Made by a program: the position numbers and the translations under genes. From contig OW028576.1 of NCBI GenBank assembly GCA_932294295.1, forward strand, positions 44,618,247-44,682,246: DNA of 64,000 bases. The letters run 5' to 3'. Numbering within the stretch: position 1 is the first letter of the stretch; each line of letters opens with the position of its first letter. The stretch is from Alitta virens. Lineage: Eukaryota; Annelida; Polychaeta; Phyllodocida; Nereididae. The notes below the pieces were generated by a model, which saw only the letters and a list, made by a program, of their open reading frames with translations, did not search any database and was not told the DNA's origin. Below are positions 34,761 through 46,944 of this stretch, one piece after another.

Positions 34761-35859
34761 TGATATGCATGATTGAAAAAAGAGTTCTAAAAATTGGTCT
34801 TTCAGGCTGTAATAATCAAAGTACAATTAAAGGTTTAAGATAGGTCCAGAATAAACCTAAAGTATCACAACGTTGCCACAATGTAGATGTAACACTAGGT
34901 AACAATGTATGGCTTAAACTAAGGTATCTGCTTTCTGAACTGCACCACTCTTAAAATGTATACTGACATTCACTGTGAAAACTAAATTTTTTTCTAGCAT
35001 AGTAAAACTGACATTGTTACTGTATTCCTTGGAAGTTTACATTGCAATGCAACATTGCAGCCATGATTTTATGGGAACCATCCCAATAATGATGCAACAA
35101 CATAGTGTGTCCCCGGGGTAGTCATTCCAAACAACATCTGAAAAGGGTCAATCAGTTTTCTCTTAGAAATTTCATAACTTAAATAACCTCTATCTTCTGT
35201 AAACCCTGTGAAAAATACACACTAATATTACTAGATAAAAAGTCTCCTAAAAACTATATTTTGTACGGAATATTATTTCTAAAAACTTTAGAAATAGTAA
35301 GTCATCATATTCAGTCCGATTCATCAATAATACACTGTAAAGTGTTTCTATAATTTTTTTGCGATTTTATTGTATTTTTATAGATATATTGCATGATTCC
35401 ATGACATGCTTAGCTAAGGTAGAGATACCGCAAAACTACATGAAAATGATTTACAGTGCTGACTAGACAGCCTTAATTCCCCTTGGAAAATATCTTCCTA
35501 TTATCTTGCCCCTGTATGTGAATTCCCTACACACACACATCCTCAAAGAAAACACTGATTTACTTGGTATACATTTTGTTATACTTGTATATGATTTAAG
35601 TGGAAAAATGTTATAATTTTCAAGTCAATAAAATATAAGTATAAAAGGTTTGTTGATAGATCTTGTTTTATTCATAATAAGACATGAGAAATATCATATA
35701 ATTGCATGCAAATACATTGAGATACAGATTTATGTTGTATATTCTTCACAAAATTATATACTTTCTCCAAAAGTTTAAATATGATTAAAAGTATGAGGGA
35801 CCAGTTATGATATTGCTCTCATTACAATTCATAAATGTGGTAATGCTACTTCGCTGCAT

Positions 35860-35894
35860 TCAGTGGAGTTCCAGGTAAGTGGGCATCTCCTTAA
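35860..35894 (-). CDS. Probable terminal exon of Ig receptor gene
   Basis: After an acceptor (TATTTCAG) the frame set by the previous exon gives about ten residues with a TYLEL tyrosine motif, then TGA. The phase agrees (phase 1). Short, so moderate confidence. Confidence 0.5.
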
Positions 35895-36178
35895 CTGAAA
35901 TATTTAAGAATAAATAAATTTAATAGAAATTAATGTAAATAGAAATAACCAGTCTTAAGGAGTTAAGTTTCACTTAAAGTAATTTAAACCATCCATAAAG
36001 TGTAATTAGTGTTTTATTCATCCATTTGAGAAATTTCTTATCAAGATAAATATCAAAATATGGACTCATCATCATTACATTTGTGTTTAGTAGCAGCTTT
36101 TACAAATTGCAAGCTTCGTTGAGACAATGAAATGTTTAATCTGATGTGTGGATAAAATACAAAAGCTTTTGTTCTTAC

Positions 36179-36307
36179 GATCAGGCTCTTCATAAACAGG
36201 AGGTGGCATGGCAGCAGGGTTGTTCTCATAAAGCTTAACATCTTTCCTTTTCTCAGAGATGTTTGCATAATTCCTAGGTGAAGGACCCACATAGCCGTCA
36301 TCTTCAT
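36179..36307 (-). CDS. Ig receptor cytoplasmic exon with tyrosine motifs
   Basis: 129 nt, phase 1-1, acceptor ATTGCAG, donor GTAAGA. It encodes a polar tail with GYVGP, NYANI, LYENN and VYEEP motifs; YANI and YENN fit the pYxN pattern bound by Grb2-type SH2 domains. This is the strongest sign that the Ig exons belong to a signalling receptor. Confidence 0.7.
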
Positions 36308-36872
36308 CTGCAATTACAGTACAACTTTTTGAAAAGCGGCTCTTAGGGTCTAGACTTATTTAAGCCATATCTCATCATTACATCTGCCTGTTGCAGCTGG
36401 TGTCATGTATGACCAGCATAATTGGAACAATATAATTATTAATGAACATTGATGTGTGATAGGGTGTCTGTGTGTGCGTATTTGAATTAAGATTATCGAC
36501 CGACGAGTTAATCTAAAAGGTTATTCAAGTGTGGACAGCATGGAATGCTAGGTTGAGAGCACTGTAGTTTTTATGGAGCACTAGGTGCAGAGTGCTAATT
36601 ACAGGAAGAGTTAAGTGCATGCAGTGCTAAGTGGAGAGAGTGCTAGGGAGCTAGGGAGATCTAGATATAGCTAAACAGTGTGCATTGTGTAGAGTCCTAG
36701 CTGTTGATACAGCGTAACCTCTAATTAATATGCTAGGCACTCGAATCTCATCGTAAGTGTGGCATCTAAAAAAACCCTGTGAGGTTCCAGCACGTACCTG
36801 ACTGAGCACATGTGTTTTAGAATGTACTATTGTTAGGAAGTTGTTCTTGGCTTGTCTGTGTCAATAACATTA

Positions 36873-36873
36873 G

Positions 36874-36915
<42 letters not shown>

Positions 36916-36974
36916 GTATATGTCTGTATCTCTGTATGTCTATCTATCTGTCTATCTGTCTATCTGTCTATCTG

Positions 36975-37005
<31 letters not shown>

Positions 37006-37035
37006 GTCTATCCATCTGTCTATCTGTCTATCTGT

Positions 37036-37073
<38 letters not shown>

Positions 37074-37170
37074 CTCTGTATATATATCAGTCTATCTGTC
37101 TATCTTTCTAGCTATCTTTCTAGCTATCTATCTAGCTGTCTATCTTTCTAAGCATTTATCTGTCTATAGA
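36873..37170 (+). repeat. (TCTA)n / (TCTATCTG)n microsatellite
   Basis: About 300 bp of TCTA repeats with interspersed TCTG units; long frames rich in Tyr-Leu-Ser-Ile here are repeat artefacts. It lies in an intron of the Ig gene. Confidence 0.95.
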
Positions 37171-37434
37171 TCTAGAGATATATAACGTGCAACAAAATTC
37201 AAAATTTAATTTGTGCCGAACAGTATTAGATTGTTCAATCATGTTTATAAATGGTCACATGTGGAGCTATTGCGATTGAGTATCTCAGTTTATCTATTTG
37301 CAATTGTATTACATAATTTGTGCTGTATCATAAATATATGTTTTGTTTTTTTGTATTAATGTGTGTACTTGTTATTGTACTTTTGTGGCTCTCTCCTCAA
37401 AGCATTTCATTTTGTACAAAATGACAATAAAGAT

Positions 37435-37477
37435 TATCTTATCATATCTAATCGTATCTCATCTAATCGTATTTTAT

Positions 37478-37515
<38 letters not shown>

Positions 37516-37680
37516 TCTGATCTATCTTCTCTATCTTGTGTATCTTATCTATCTATCTTTATCTATCTTTATCTATCTTTATCTTTCTTTATCTATCTTT
37601 ATCTATCTTTATCTATCTTATCTGTCTTATCTATCTTATCTATCTTATCTGTCTTATCTGTCTTATCTATCTTATCTTAC
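37435..37680 (+). repeat. (TATCT)n / (TATCTT)n microsatellite
   Basis: A second pyrimidine-rich simple repeat ending 33 bp before the donor side of the 37713 exon. Frames over it are artefacts. Confidence 0.95.
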
Positions 37681-37712
37681 ATCTTTCCGTGGCAGCTGGT
37701 GTTATTACATAC

Positions 37713-37796
37713 CTTTAAGATAATTCATCACCGGTGGCAAAAAGCGGACTTCATCATATGGGGCTGATTCCACTGTATTAGGCTGGTTTCCATCAT
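37713..37796 (-). CDS. Ig receptor cytoplasmic exon
   Basis: 84 nt, phase 1-1, donor GTATGT. It encodes an acidic tail segment with an APYDEV tyrosine motif and an MNYLK segment, and reads on into the 36307 exon in frame. Confidence 0.65.
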
Positions 37797-38299
37797 CTTA
37801 TGCAATGAATGAATAACATTACTTATCAATGATCAACTACTCTATCTGGTTACATCTGTTGCAAAACGTTTTTGGACATTTTTGATTCTGATGTTGTTGC
37901 ACCTATTTTTGAATTATTTTCTATTTTTTATCTAAAACAGTATGACACATCTGGGCACATCCAAATAAAATTAGGCATCTTTAAAAGTCTGTATCTCAGT
38001 TCGATAAACTACAACACATATGACATAAAAATCATCATGAAGAAAAGGTTTTCAGTTTTAAGATGGATATAGCCTCATTTATGGCTTCCTGAGTTATTGT
38101 GAGATTAAGATAAGATATTTTACAAACTAGTACTTCCAAATTGATAAATATTTTTACCATATAACTCCCTTAATATTAAACCTAGAAACTCAGTAAAAGC
38201 ACTTTAGAATCCTTGGATCATGCAGGTAAGACTTATTCAATTATAACTATTAGTGTTCTAAGAACAGTCCAATTGTCTGAAACAATACCAACCTTTTAC

Positions 38300-38358
38300 C
38301 TTCCATTGGGCAGTTTGCTTTTCTCTGGGTCTCTGGGTCTGATTGGTCTGAGATGGAG
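38300..38358 (-). CDS. Possible alternative cytoplasmic exon
   Basis: 59 nt between a good acceptor (TTTTTTTGCAG) and GTAAAA. It is open in the phase needed by the next exon only if entered in phase 2, whereas the transmembrane exon at 39861 leaves phase 1 and fits the 37713 exon directly. It is therefore an optional exon at best. Confidence 0.3.
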
Positions 38359-39860
38359 CTGCAAAAAAAGTAATTTTGTAATGATTAATGCTACCCACAG
38401 ATATTTTACTACACATACCAACAACTTAAAGCTACCCTCTGTGAGATATGAATTTGCCAGACACTGCATAACCTATGAAACATTAAATTATATGCCAAAT
38501 ATTTTCAAAGAAAAAAAAGAAGATTATTACACCCCAAATTACTTGATTTCACGCCAATGTCCTATTACTACATTTGCATTTTCTTCCTTATTACATTTCC
38601 ACTTCTTTTAGTATCATTATGCTATTAATATATTTGTAACTGTATTCTTCCCTAAAGCGGTATGCCATTAAGCCTTTGGGAAAATTGACTTTCTTCAATG
38701 AATTCAATAAATGGTACACATAGAAGATCATGTGCCCAGTTAATTAACATTGGCCCAACATAGACCCAATGTGATCGACGTTGACCAAGTGGATGATACA
38801 TGAGATCAGGGATTTACCAAATGCATGAGGTCAGAGACTCAATCAATTTAATGTCTTTAGCCATTAATATCTTGTAGCTGAGTTTCAGGTCATGAGTGTT
38901 TCCAGATCAGGATTCAAACTACTTTCACTTCATCTAGCAAGAAAAACATGAGTGATACATTCATGTCAACTGATATGCCAAGCGCAGATAACATGCCAGT
39001 ATCAGTGGCTTAATGTTCGCCTTGTACTGGCGCTAACTGGATGACATTGACCTTATTTGTCATCCTTCCATGAACCGCGTATAAATAATCTCTGGCGGTA
39101 TCTCCATCATAACTGTTTCAACCAATAGCACTTACGGCCAAATTAGCTGACCTGGCTGGGTATGTTAGTTTATTTGTCAAATAACAATCATGCTTACCAT
39201 GCCTAGAACACTTACAATTATTTGTCAACAAGCCTTACATGATATTGTTGCTTGGTAAGCAAATTTGTCTGCCCGGAAAATTACCTTATTGACATTATTG
39301 AAGAGCATTGCCGATTCACGATTTCAGTAATTTATGAAAAAATAAGATCACAGATGTTTTCATGCAGGTCTGAATCAAATTACCAATACACTTTTGTACA
39401 CAACAAACTTGAATTTTGAAAATCTGACATAAATTGAAGGTGCTGTTTAAGAAAATGTATCACGAAGCAATAACGCTAATGACATTCATGACGTTCTTCT
39501 GTGCCTCATTTTCGAATTCTGTAGTATCTGCCAGCCAATACAACGGACTGTGATATTTGTCATTGATATTTGATATTCTAAAATGAGATGGTGAAATTAG
39601 TTTGTTTGTCGTAAGCACCATTGGATGCAGCAATAACTATGTTCATGTCAACTAATAAGTCCAGCACATGCCACATTGCAGCAATGTTGCGTAAGTTTCA
39701 CCATCAATGGCTCATTGTTTGCCTTGGACTGGCGCTAACCGGAATGAAATTGACCCAGTTTGCCATCGTTTCATGGAACTGCATGTAAAAGCATCTCTTG
39801 CGGTATATCCATCAACACTATTTTGTCACACCATTCCATCTGAGCACATTATCAACATAC

Positions 39861-39969
39861 CATTGTTTCGTTTCCATCTGCAGAAGAGACACACAGCCAT
39901 TGCAAGGTATCCAACCAAACTACATGCCAGTAGGGTGCAGGTAATTATTGTAACAGGTGAGCATCCCGT
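39861..39969 (-). CDS. Transmembrane exon of Ig receptor
   Basis: 109 nt from an acceptor (AAAACAG) to a donor (GTATGT). The frame gives a textbook membrane span (IITCTLLACSLVGYLAMAV and CLFC) followed by a basic stop-transfer (RWKR). It exits in phase 1, matching the tail exon at 37713. Entry is phase 0, whereas the Ig exon at 40058 leaves phase 1, so either an exon is missing or the model has an indel. Confidence 0.6.
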
Positions 39970-40057
39970 CTGTTTTGAAATGATATCACGTTTCCATTAG
40001 ACCGTCATTCACTGAGGCCTGAAACTGATAGTTAATATAATTAGGAGACATACATAC

Positions 40058-40324
40058 CTTTTGTTTGTATTGCAATAGGTGCGGAACGTGCACCTGGCCC
40101 AGCAGCATTTCCAGCAATACACTCAAACAGCAGAATCTCTGCACCTTCTTTGAATTTGTATGCCCATGTCCTTTCAGTTGTGTTTCCAAGGTCGGTGCCG
40201 TTTGCAAACTGCCACTTGTACCAATTGATGGTTCCATTAACTCTCCCAGCATCACATATAAATGTGATTGTAGAATTAGCCCTTACCATGTTCCCAATTA
40301 TCTGCGGTTGGCCTGATGGCTTGT
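40058..40324 (-). CDS. C2-type Ig exon (membrane-proximal)
   Basis: 267 nt, phase 1-1, TATGCAG acceptor and GTATGT donor. It encodes one Ig domain: a DKPSGQP lead, ITFICDA (first Cys), INWYKWQF, ILLFECIAGN (second Cys) and APIAI end. Closely similar to the exon at 41538-41816, so the two arose by exon duplication. Confidence 0.8.
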
Positions 40325-40614
40325 CTGCATAAAAGAAAACAAATTATAGCAAGTCTTTGAACTATGAAAGACCCATTGTTAAGACAATTATCACCTCAAA
40401 ACTGCCCTGGCAGTTCTGAAATACGGAACCAACAGGCAAAATAAATTGCTGATATATGACAACAGAAAGAGAGTGGATTTCTGAAAGGTCTGGAAGCCAA
40501 CAATTTTAATCTGTGGGAGATTGTTACCTTTTTTCCACAATTTGCATTTGCACAAACACAATCATGTACAGTCTATTTACAACCTTTTCAATATATTATG
40601 CTGTCATTACTTAC

Positions 40615-40680
40615 CATTGTTCTTGCACTCAGTGACCTCACCATGGCCATTGTTTACTGATGGTGTCACAATACTTATAT
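40615..40680 (-). CDS. Possible short linker exon
   Basis: 66 nt, phase 1-1, with ACTCAG acceptor and GTAAGT donor. It encodes about 22 residues (IVTPSVNNGHGEVTECKNN), not a domain. The sites are good but no homolog is known to me. Confidence 0.4.
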
Positions 40681-40908
40681 CTGAGTACAAAGAGAGGTCA
40701 ATGAGGTAAAAATGGCTTTTTTAAATACCTTTTTTATAATCATCATACTTGTCCTTGAGTGGCATGGCATTTCTTAACTAAAACTGATTCATTATTATAG
40801 CTATGATTAAAATTTAAAATTCAATGAATGAATAATGTGGGTGTGTATGGCTTTTCAAGCACTTGGCTTTTATATACACACCTGTGACAGATTTGAATGC
40901 TTAGTTTG

Positions 40909-40911
<3 letters not shown>

Positions 40912-40951
<40 letters not shown>
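40912..40951. repeat. (TA)n microsatellite
   Basis: About 20 TA units in an intron of the Ig gene. Confidence 0.9.
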
Positions 40952-40954
<3 letters not shown>

Positions 40955-41537
40955 GTGTGCTTTGTAATGCGTATGTATGCATGTGATTTTGTCAAGTAAC
41001 CTGTCACAAGTATATCAATCAATTTTAATTTCAATATGTTATAAGCAATTGAAACAGGTGACATTTTATGTATTAAATAGACAAAAACGATATGCTTAAA
41101 ATAATATTTTGAAAAGGAACTATTAAATAAACTCAAAAGTAACCCGAGATCATATTCAAATAAACCAAAGAGAAGCTCAAAGTTGACCTTATTTTAGCTA
41201 GGAATAATATCTGCATCAGATGCACCTGCTTTTCTATAGTATCGTCACTACCGTGTTTCAGTAAACTGTAAAACACCCCCTAGTTTCTCGACTCGCAAGG
41301 TCCTACTGTCGCCATTGGAGACTACCACAGCATACATTAATCTACATACTTACAAGGTTGGTCCTTGACCATTCTAAATACCCCCCCCCCTACTCTCTCC
41401 GAGTAGTGACGTAACAATTATTGTACCAAAACAATCCTCTTTTCTCAACAATGCTGAACAGATGACAGTCAAGTTGCTGCAATGACAAAGAAACCCCTGA
41501 TGGGCAAATATATATAATAACTGGTGATCATACATAC

Positions 41538-41816
41538 CTACGCTTTGTACTTTAATATCAATCACTGAGGAGTTCTCACTCTGGACTGCAGCATTTCCGG
41601 CAATACATACAAACCGGAGAATCTCCTTGCCACTATTGGCTTTGTATGGCCACGTCTTTTCAGTTGTGTTTCCAAGCTCAGTTCCATTTCCAAACTGCCA
41701 CTTGTACCAAGTGATGCTGCCATTAACATTAGCAGCGTCACATGTTAATGTAACTGTAGAGTTGACTTTGACTGCTTTCTTGTCCCCCCTTATATTTGGT
41801 TGGCCTGATGGTTTGT
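41538..41816 (-). CDS. C2-type Ig exon
   Basis: 279 nt, phase 1-1, AATGCAG acceptor and GTATGT donor. One Ig domain with VTLTCDA, ITWYKWQF, an NGTELGN glycosylation context and ILRFVCIAGN. Intact and highly similar to 40058-40324. Confidence 0.82.
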
Positions 41817-42359
41817 CTGCATTAAAAGTAACACAATAAAAAACAACAATAAAAAAAAAACATACACAACAGATCATTAAATTATGCTCCTTATAGGGGG
41901 AAAATAGTAAAATAGCATCCTCTGAAATATCTAAATTTGCAAATATTGTTTACAAATATTGTAAAATCATATAAAACCGGTTTATCAATCCAGCCCAATC
42001 ATACAGGGTGGTCGGGCCGATAATGGTACCACAACTTTGACAGAGCATCAAGTGTAACAAAATGCTTTTAAATAATAGCCCACACTCACAAGACTCACAA
42101 CATATTAGTTAAGTTCAAGTTAGGTACTAGTACCCTACATAATAAGGCTAGGAGGGCCCCTCAAAGGCACTTTTCTGTTGCTGAAGTAGAGGCCACTGCT
42201 TCTCTTACAAGATATTAATTCACTAAAAACTTGTAATCCTTAAGACCTTAACGATCAGTTACTTACTGTGACTGTTCACTGAAGATACTTTATGAACCAG
42301 AATTACACCATTTCAAGAAATCAAGGTCTATGAAAAGAAACTTATAATTCAACACTCAC

Positions 42360-42680
42360 ACAGAACCATGACAGTTGCTTCTTGTGAGCTGATGATTGTA
42401 TTTCCTGCAGCAGTGAAATAATAACAGTTGAGTTTTTTTCCATTATTTCTTCCATTAACAACAATGATATACTTCACAGACACTGAAGAAGTCAACTTAT
42501 CACTGTTTGTTTCAGCTGTGATCAGATCGGCGTATAGATTTTCATCATCAGTAAATTTCCAGAACATTTTTTGAGCAGGTCTTACTCTTGATGCCTTGCA
42601 TTTGAACGTGACTGATGTTCCGTTGTTGACTAATCCAGGTGGACTTGCAGTCACCTTGAGATCACCTTCAGATGGAGTCA
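42360..42680 (-). CDS. C2-type Ig exon
   Basis: 321 nt, phase 1-1, TTTTGCAG acceptor and GTGAGT donor. One Ig-like domain: VTFKCKA, KMFWKF, VSVKYIIVV, KLNCYYFTA. It differs from the two following C2 exons. The left block has its partner at 1-108. Confidence 0.75.
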
Positions 42681-43067
42681 CTGCAAAACAAATAAAGACA
42701 TGCTTATTCAATATACCCTATTGTAAGCAAACCAAGTGATGATGTCACAATACTGAACCATGGATGATGATGCCAAATCCATTGTGTTCCCTATTTTTTG
42801 GTCTGGATTTTCTCTCAATTAATGATAAATTTTTTGTAATTAATGCCTGATAGAATCATTAGCTTACACAAATTAAGTGTGCCTTGATTAGATAAGGTGA
42901 TTTTCAACTATTTGATAAATTTTCAGAAAATTGTAATGTTGACAGTCAATGCAGATTTAGCATAAATTTTCCCTATAACAGCAAATTCTGGGTGTTTCAT
43001 TCGAAAATTTACTTGAAAACTGTATTACTTTAGCAAGTACTTTAGCAAGTAAGTAATTAAGTATGTA

Positions 43068-43827
43068 CAGTCGGACCTTCCTATATCGCGCCTCTAACTA
43101 ACGCAAACCTCTCTTATTAGCAGTACCCGCATGTCCCCCTAGCTCACCAAGCATGGATTATGTAATGTTATGCAATAGTCACAGTTGGGGTTCACTCGCC
43201 GGTATACACACTGCAGTCATGCTATTGTCTTTGAACTGAGCATCTTAAGTGAATTGTGCTTTTTTTATTATGCATTTACATCAATTGCAATTCAGGCTTT
43301 CTGGCTGATGCGAACTGTAATTAAACAAGAGCTCTTTGAACAGATTACTTGTCTGTCAAGTGTCAGTGTCGACAAAGGTAGGCAGGTCACAGGTATCATT
43401 TTATTTTTTTTGGAGGCAGGATAATTTTGCTGAATAATTATTTTTAATAATTTTATATTAGAAAGTTTATTTTATGATGAAATAACAGACAGATTACCAG
43501 GACACACACAGAGCTAATTCACCAAATATTACAAATGTATCATTTGTCTCAATTGTGATATCTAATTGTAATAAAAATCTCTGTGAATTAAGCTTCAAAT
43601 GGTGCTTAAATTGTGTCCTCATTTCTTATGATTAGAAAAACACAAACTCTTTGTTATTGTTGCCTAATTGCTATTGAGTAACATGCCAGGTAGGCATAAT
43701 TGTGATTATGTCGGAAATCCTCTACTAGGGGGCGTGGCAGGTATACCGCATTAATTAGAGAACCTCTGCTATATCGCTGTTATGAACTAATGTCTCCCAA
43801 GGGTCACAATATATGGAGGTCAGATTG
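43068..43827. mobile_element. TA-flanked non-autonomous DNA transposon (mariner/pogo-type MITE), 760 bp
   Basis: The ends are imperfect inverted repeats (CAGTCGGACCTTCCTATATC against CAATCTGACCTCCATATATT read inward), each flanked by TA. No transposase frame is present. The truncated sister copy is at 592-781. Confidence 0.75.
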
Positions 43828-44200
43828 TAATGGTTAGTTAGTTAAGCAAGCAAGTAAAATGTATCATAGTCTTACCATGTTAATAGCCTAGGGAACGATT
43901 TAAATGTAAATTATCAATTTGTAAAACTAATTTTGCAAATTTCTATAATGAAGCAATATAAACTATGCATGCTTTAAATAGCAATCATTATAAGTTCAAT
44001 CAGCAGTCCTTAAATACTCATTAATAGGTACAGCAAAAAAATTTATTTATAATCTTTTAAGCAAAATAAAGAGCATCCAATAGCAAGTGAGGCAGGAATA
44101 TGATTGAAAGAGAGAAAGCAAGAGAAAATGCCATAACAAATTTAAGGCTTAATCAGGCAATTTATCTGCTAGACAGAGATATGAATTTTTTATGACTTAC

Positions 44201-44545
44201 CTGTAATAACCAGCTGTGTTTCATTTTGGATGTTTCCTGATGCAGTGCTCTGAAATTTGCAGTTGTAGACATGGTCATCAGACACTCTTGTTTGAGGGAT
44301 TTCCAATGCTCCTGTTGTGCCATCAATTGTAGCTCTGCCTAACAAGTCACCCAATGAGTTCTGGACACTATCTGCTTTGTCATAAAAGGCCACTTCGTTT
44401 GAATTTGACTTATTTGCCTGGCTAGCCTTGAACCACTTGAATATTGCATATCTCTCTTGTTCTGGATTGGGTACAAAACCAGGACAGTTCAAAATTGCTA
44501 GTCTCCTTTCCTCCACTGTCACAGTCACTGAAGTCACAAATTCCA
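44201..44545 (-). CDS. V-set Ig exon (intact copy)
   Basis: 345 nt, phase 1-1. Acceptor TTTTTTCTAG and donor GTAAGT are intact. One V/I-set domain: AILNCPGF (first Cys), FKWFKAS (Trp), a GRATIDGTTGALEI strand, and SDDHVYNC (second Cys). It is the distal domain of the receptor in this window; no signal-peptide exon was identified upstream. Confidence 0.82.
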
Positions 44546-45246
44546 CTAGAAAAAAAATCAAGATACACAAAATATTATATACATTTATATCAAATTATCC
44601 ATATCTAGTTAAGAAGTACACAAAAGAGGAAATATTGACCTTACATTATCATCCATTCAATTAACAGTGTCTTACCACCACTTATTAATAAATAATCTTC
44701 AAAATATTTACCAAAATAAAAATAAGCATTTTATCAATATTCACCTAATCATCTCTATAATCAGATGATGGATCAAAAGCTGGAACACTCCTCAATGTTA
44801 ATACCTTAAAAAAAAAACTTAAGGAACTACATAATAGCATGCCACTTATATATAAGTTATATGAGGGATTTAAGATAAAGTAAATGCTTTAAAAAATAAA
44901 TAAAACAATACAAGTGTACACAGTACAGTATTAATCTGTGCAGAAAGTTGACACATTTATTATAGCAATACTATGTCCAAAAAAAATTTGTTTGTGAACA
45001 CACACAAAAAAAGCATTCATTTTCAAATTCACCACATTGTGAATTTGTGAAAAAGAGAAAGCAAGAGAGAAAATACAAAGAAATGTATTGCTAAATCAAG
45101 TAATTTCTCAACCAAACATCAAGACAAGAAAATTCTTCATTCAAACACTTAGAAATATATGGCTTAATCAGGTAATTTCTCCACCAGACATAGAGAGAAC
45201 ATTTTCTTTGTTAAAAAATACATCATTTCATGATAACGTACCAGTA

Positions 45247-45460
45247 ATATCAAGCTCTAATTCGTTTAGTATGATTCCTGATGCAGTGCTCTCAAAGTAG
45301 CAGGTGTAGACATGATCATCAGACACTCTTGTTTGAGGGATTTCCAAAGCTCCTGTTGTGCACCCAATGAGTTCAGGACTCTATCTGCCTTGTCATATAT
45401 TGCCACTTTGTTTGGTCTGACTTTTTTTGCCTGGCTTGCCTTGAACCAGTTGAATATGGC
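45247..45460 (-). pseudogene. Degenerate V-set Ig exon
   Basis: Similar to the V-set exon but with an internal deletion (jump from the TTGTGC at 45360 to ACCCAATGAG) and no upstream strands or acceptor. Counterpart of 2530-2775. Confidence 0.6.
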
Positions 45461-45894
45461 ATATCTTTATAAAGGTACATATATCAGCATTTTCACCACC
45501 AACAGCCTGAGTCCACTTTACACAATTGTCCTTCCATCCGTTTATGTTCCATTATATATGTCATTAATTCAAGAGTTCCAGGCAGAGTGTTGTCCTCCAA
45601 GGTCAGAGATTCTGGTCTTACTTAATTTTTCTGTCTATTGGTCACAAGTATACTCTTTAGTACTTTGTCAAGTCAGAAATATTTCTGCTCACCATCACTT
45701 GGTTTAAAGAGGCCTATTGTTTATAGGCTATTCTGAAAAGATGAATTTTTAATTTTCTCTTGAAGCCATCATTCTCAAATACCTATTGAAGTCCCTTCAG
45801 TAGCCCAAAGCCAATACCATTGACATATTCAATAATCAAAACAATACACGATTATATCCAGAATGTGAAGTCTCGCACACCATGAGACCGTTAG

Positions 45895-45900
45895 TGTGGT
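45895..45900. other. Paralogous empty site of the Polinton
   Basis: TGTGGT here corresponds to TATGGT at 3771-3776 and 21740-21745. Upstream (CAATACACGATTATATCCAG) and downstream (GCACTTG ... GCTGCAAGC, then TTTCTTTTAGTTTAAATG) sequences match the two Polinton flanks directly, with no trace of the element. Confidence 0.88.
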
Positions 45901-46944
45901 ACTGCACTTGAAGGGGGCTGCAAGCTATTTCTTTTAGTTTAAATGATTAATGTGTTCATCATAGGAATTTTTTCATCCTTTTTTTTTTCACCTGTATAGT
46001 ACAAAACAACTGCTGTATTACACTTGGCTACTGCTTCAACAGTAATTTGAATATATAAAGACAAATTTAAAAAGAAGGGAGTGATAATATGATATTAATT
46101 AATCAGGTTTTGTTATAATATCCATCCATATCTTTAAATGCACCAAGTAGATGTTTCATAATGGTTTTTCACTGTTATTCTAGTTATTGCTTAATATAGA
46201 GAATTCCAGGCCATGATGTAGAATGTGTGCTTCTTTTGATTTAGTCTACCAGAACACTGATACCACTTCATTATTGATGCTTCCTTAATATTTTTACTAA
46301 CAATTCTTGGAAAAATAGAACACAAACTTTAAAATTTATTTAATGCAGCATGTAAGTACATATGATCAAACCTTCATTAATGGCACAGAATAAAAATTCT
46401 GGAAAATCCATCATCATTCGTGAGTGACATAAATATATCTTATTACACACAAAAGAGGAAGACATGCCCGATTGATTAGCCTACAATAGGCCCTACATAT
46501 ATATTACATTGTGGGAAAATATGATTTCCAAAAACTATGAACCACAATACACACTGTGTAGTTTATGGATATAATAAAATGTATGTAAAGAACCAGGATC
46601 ATATTGTATTGTGTGTTTGGGTGTTCCCAGTATATTTTCTAAAAAATTATGAACAATATCATTATCAAAGGTTATTTAGTTTATATACTTTGACATACAG
46701 AACTCGCAGAGACTTTTTATATAATGGACTGACACCAGTTCAGTTGCTTTCTATATGATAATTTTATACAGTACTCGGAGAGACTTTATTAAGTAATACA
46801 AATGTACTAATATCAAATATTAGTTCAGTTGCATCCTAATGACAACTTTATTGTTGCAGTCTTAATTTGTAAAGCATATTAGGCCATCATTTCAATATTC
46901 ATATGAGGACAGGAAATTGTTTCATTTCACAGTCAAAATGCTAC

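Larger units (their letters stand above)
30400..35760. repeat. Duplicated block A, partner of 56080-64000
   Basis: Direct match of 30430-31390 with 56080-57580; inverted match of about 31400-32501 with 60758-61888; direct match of about 32500-32640 with 61890-62010; direct match of 34060-35760 with 62170-64000. It includes several diverged copies of a unit beginning TTTC-GAGCAGAACTC (30570, 30895, 31058, 31440, 31478). Confidence 0.85.

Noticed and set aside
36830..37151. Frames rich in Tyr-Leu-Ser-Ile on the plus strand
   Set aside because: They translate the TCTA microsatellite and have no other content.
37343..37767. Frames rich in Ile-Tyr-Leu-Ser near 37.5 kb
   Set aside because: Same reason, TATCT simple repeat.
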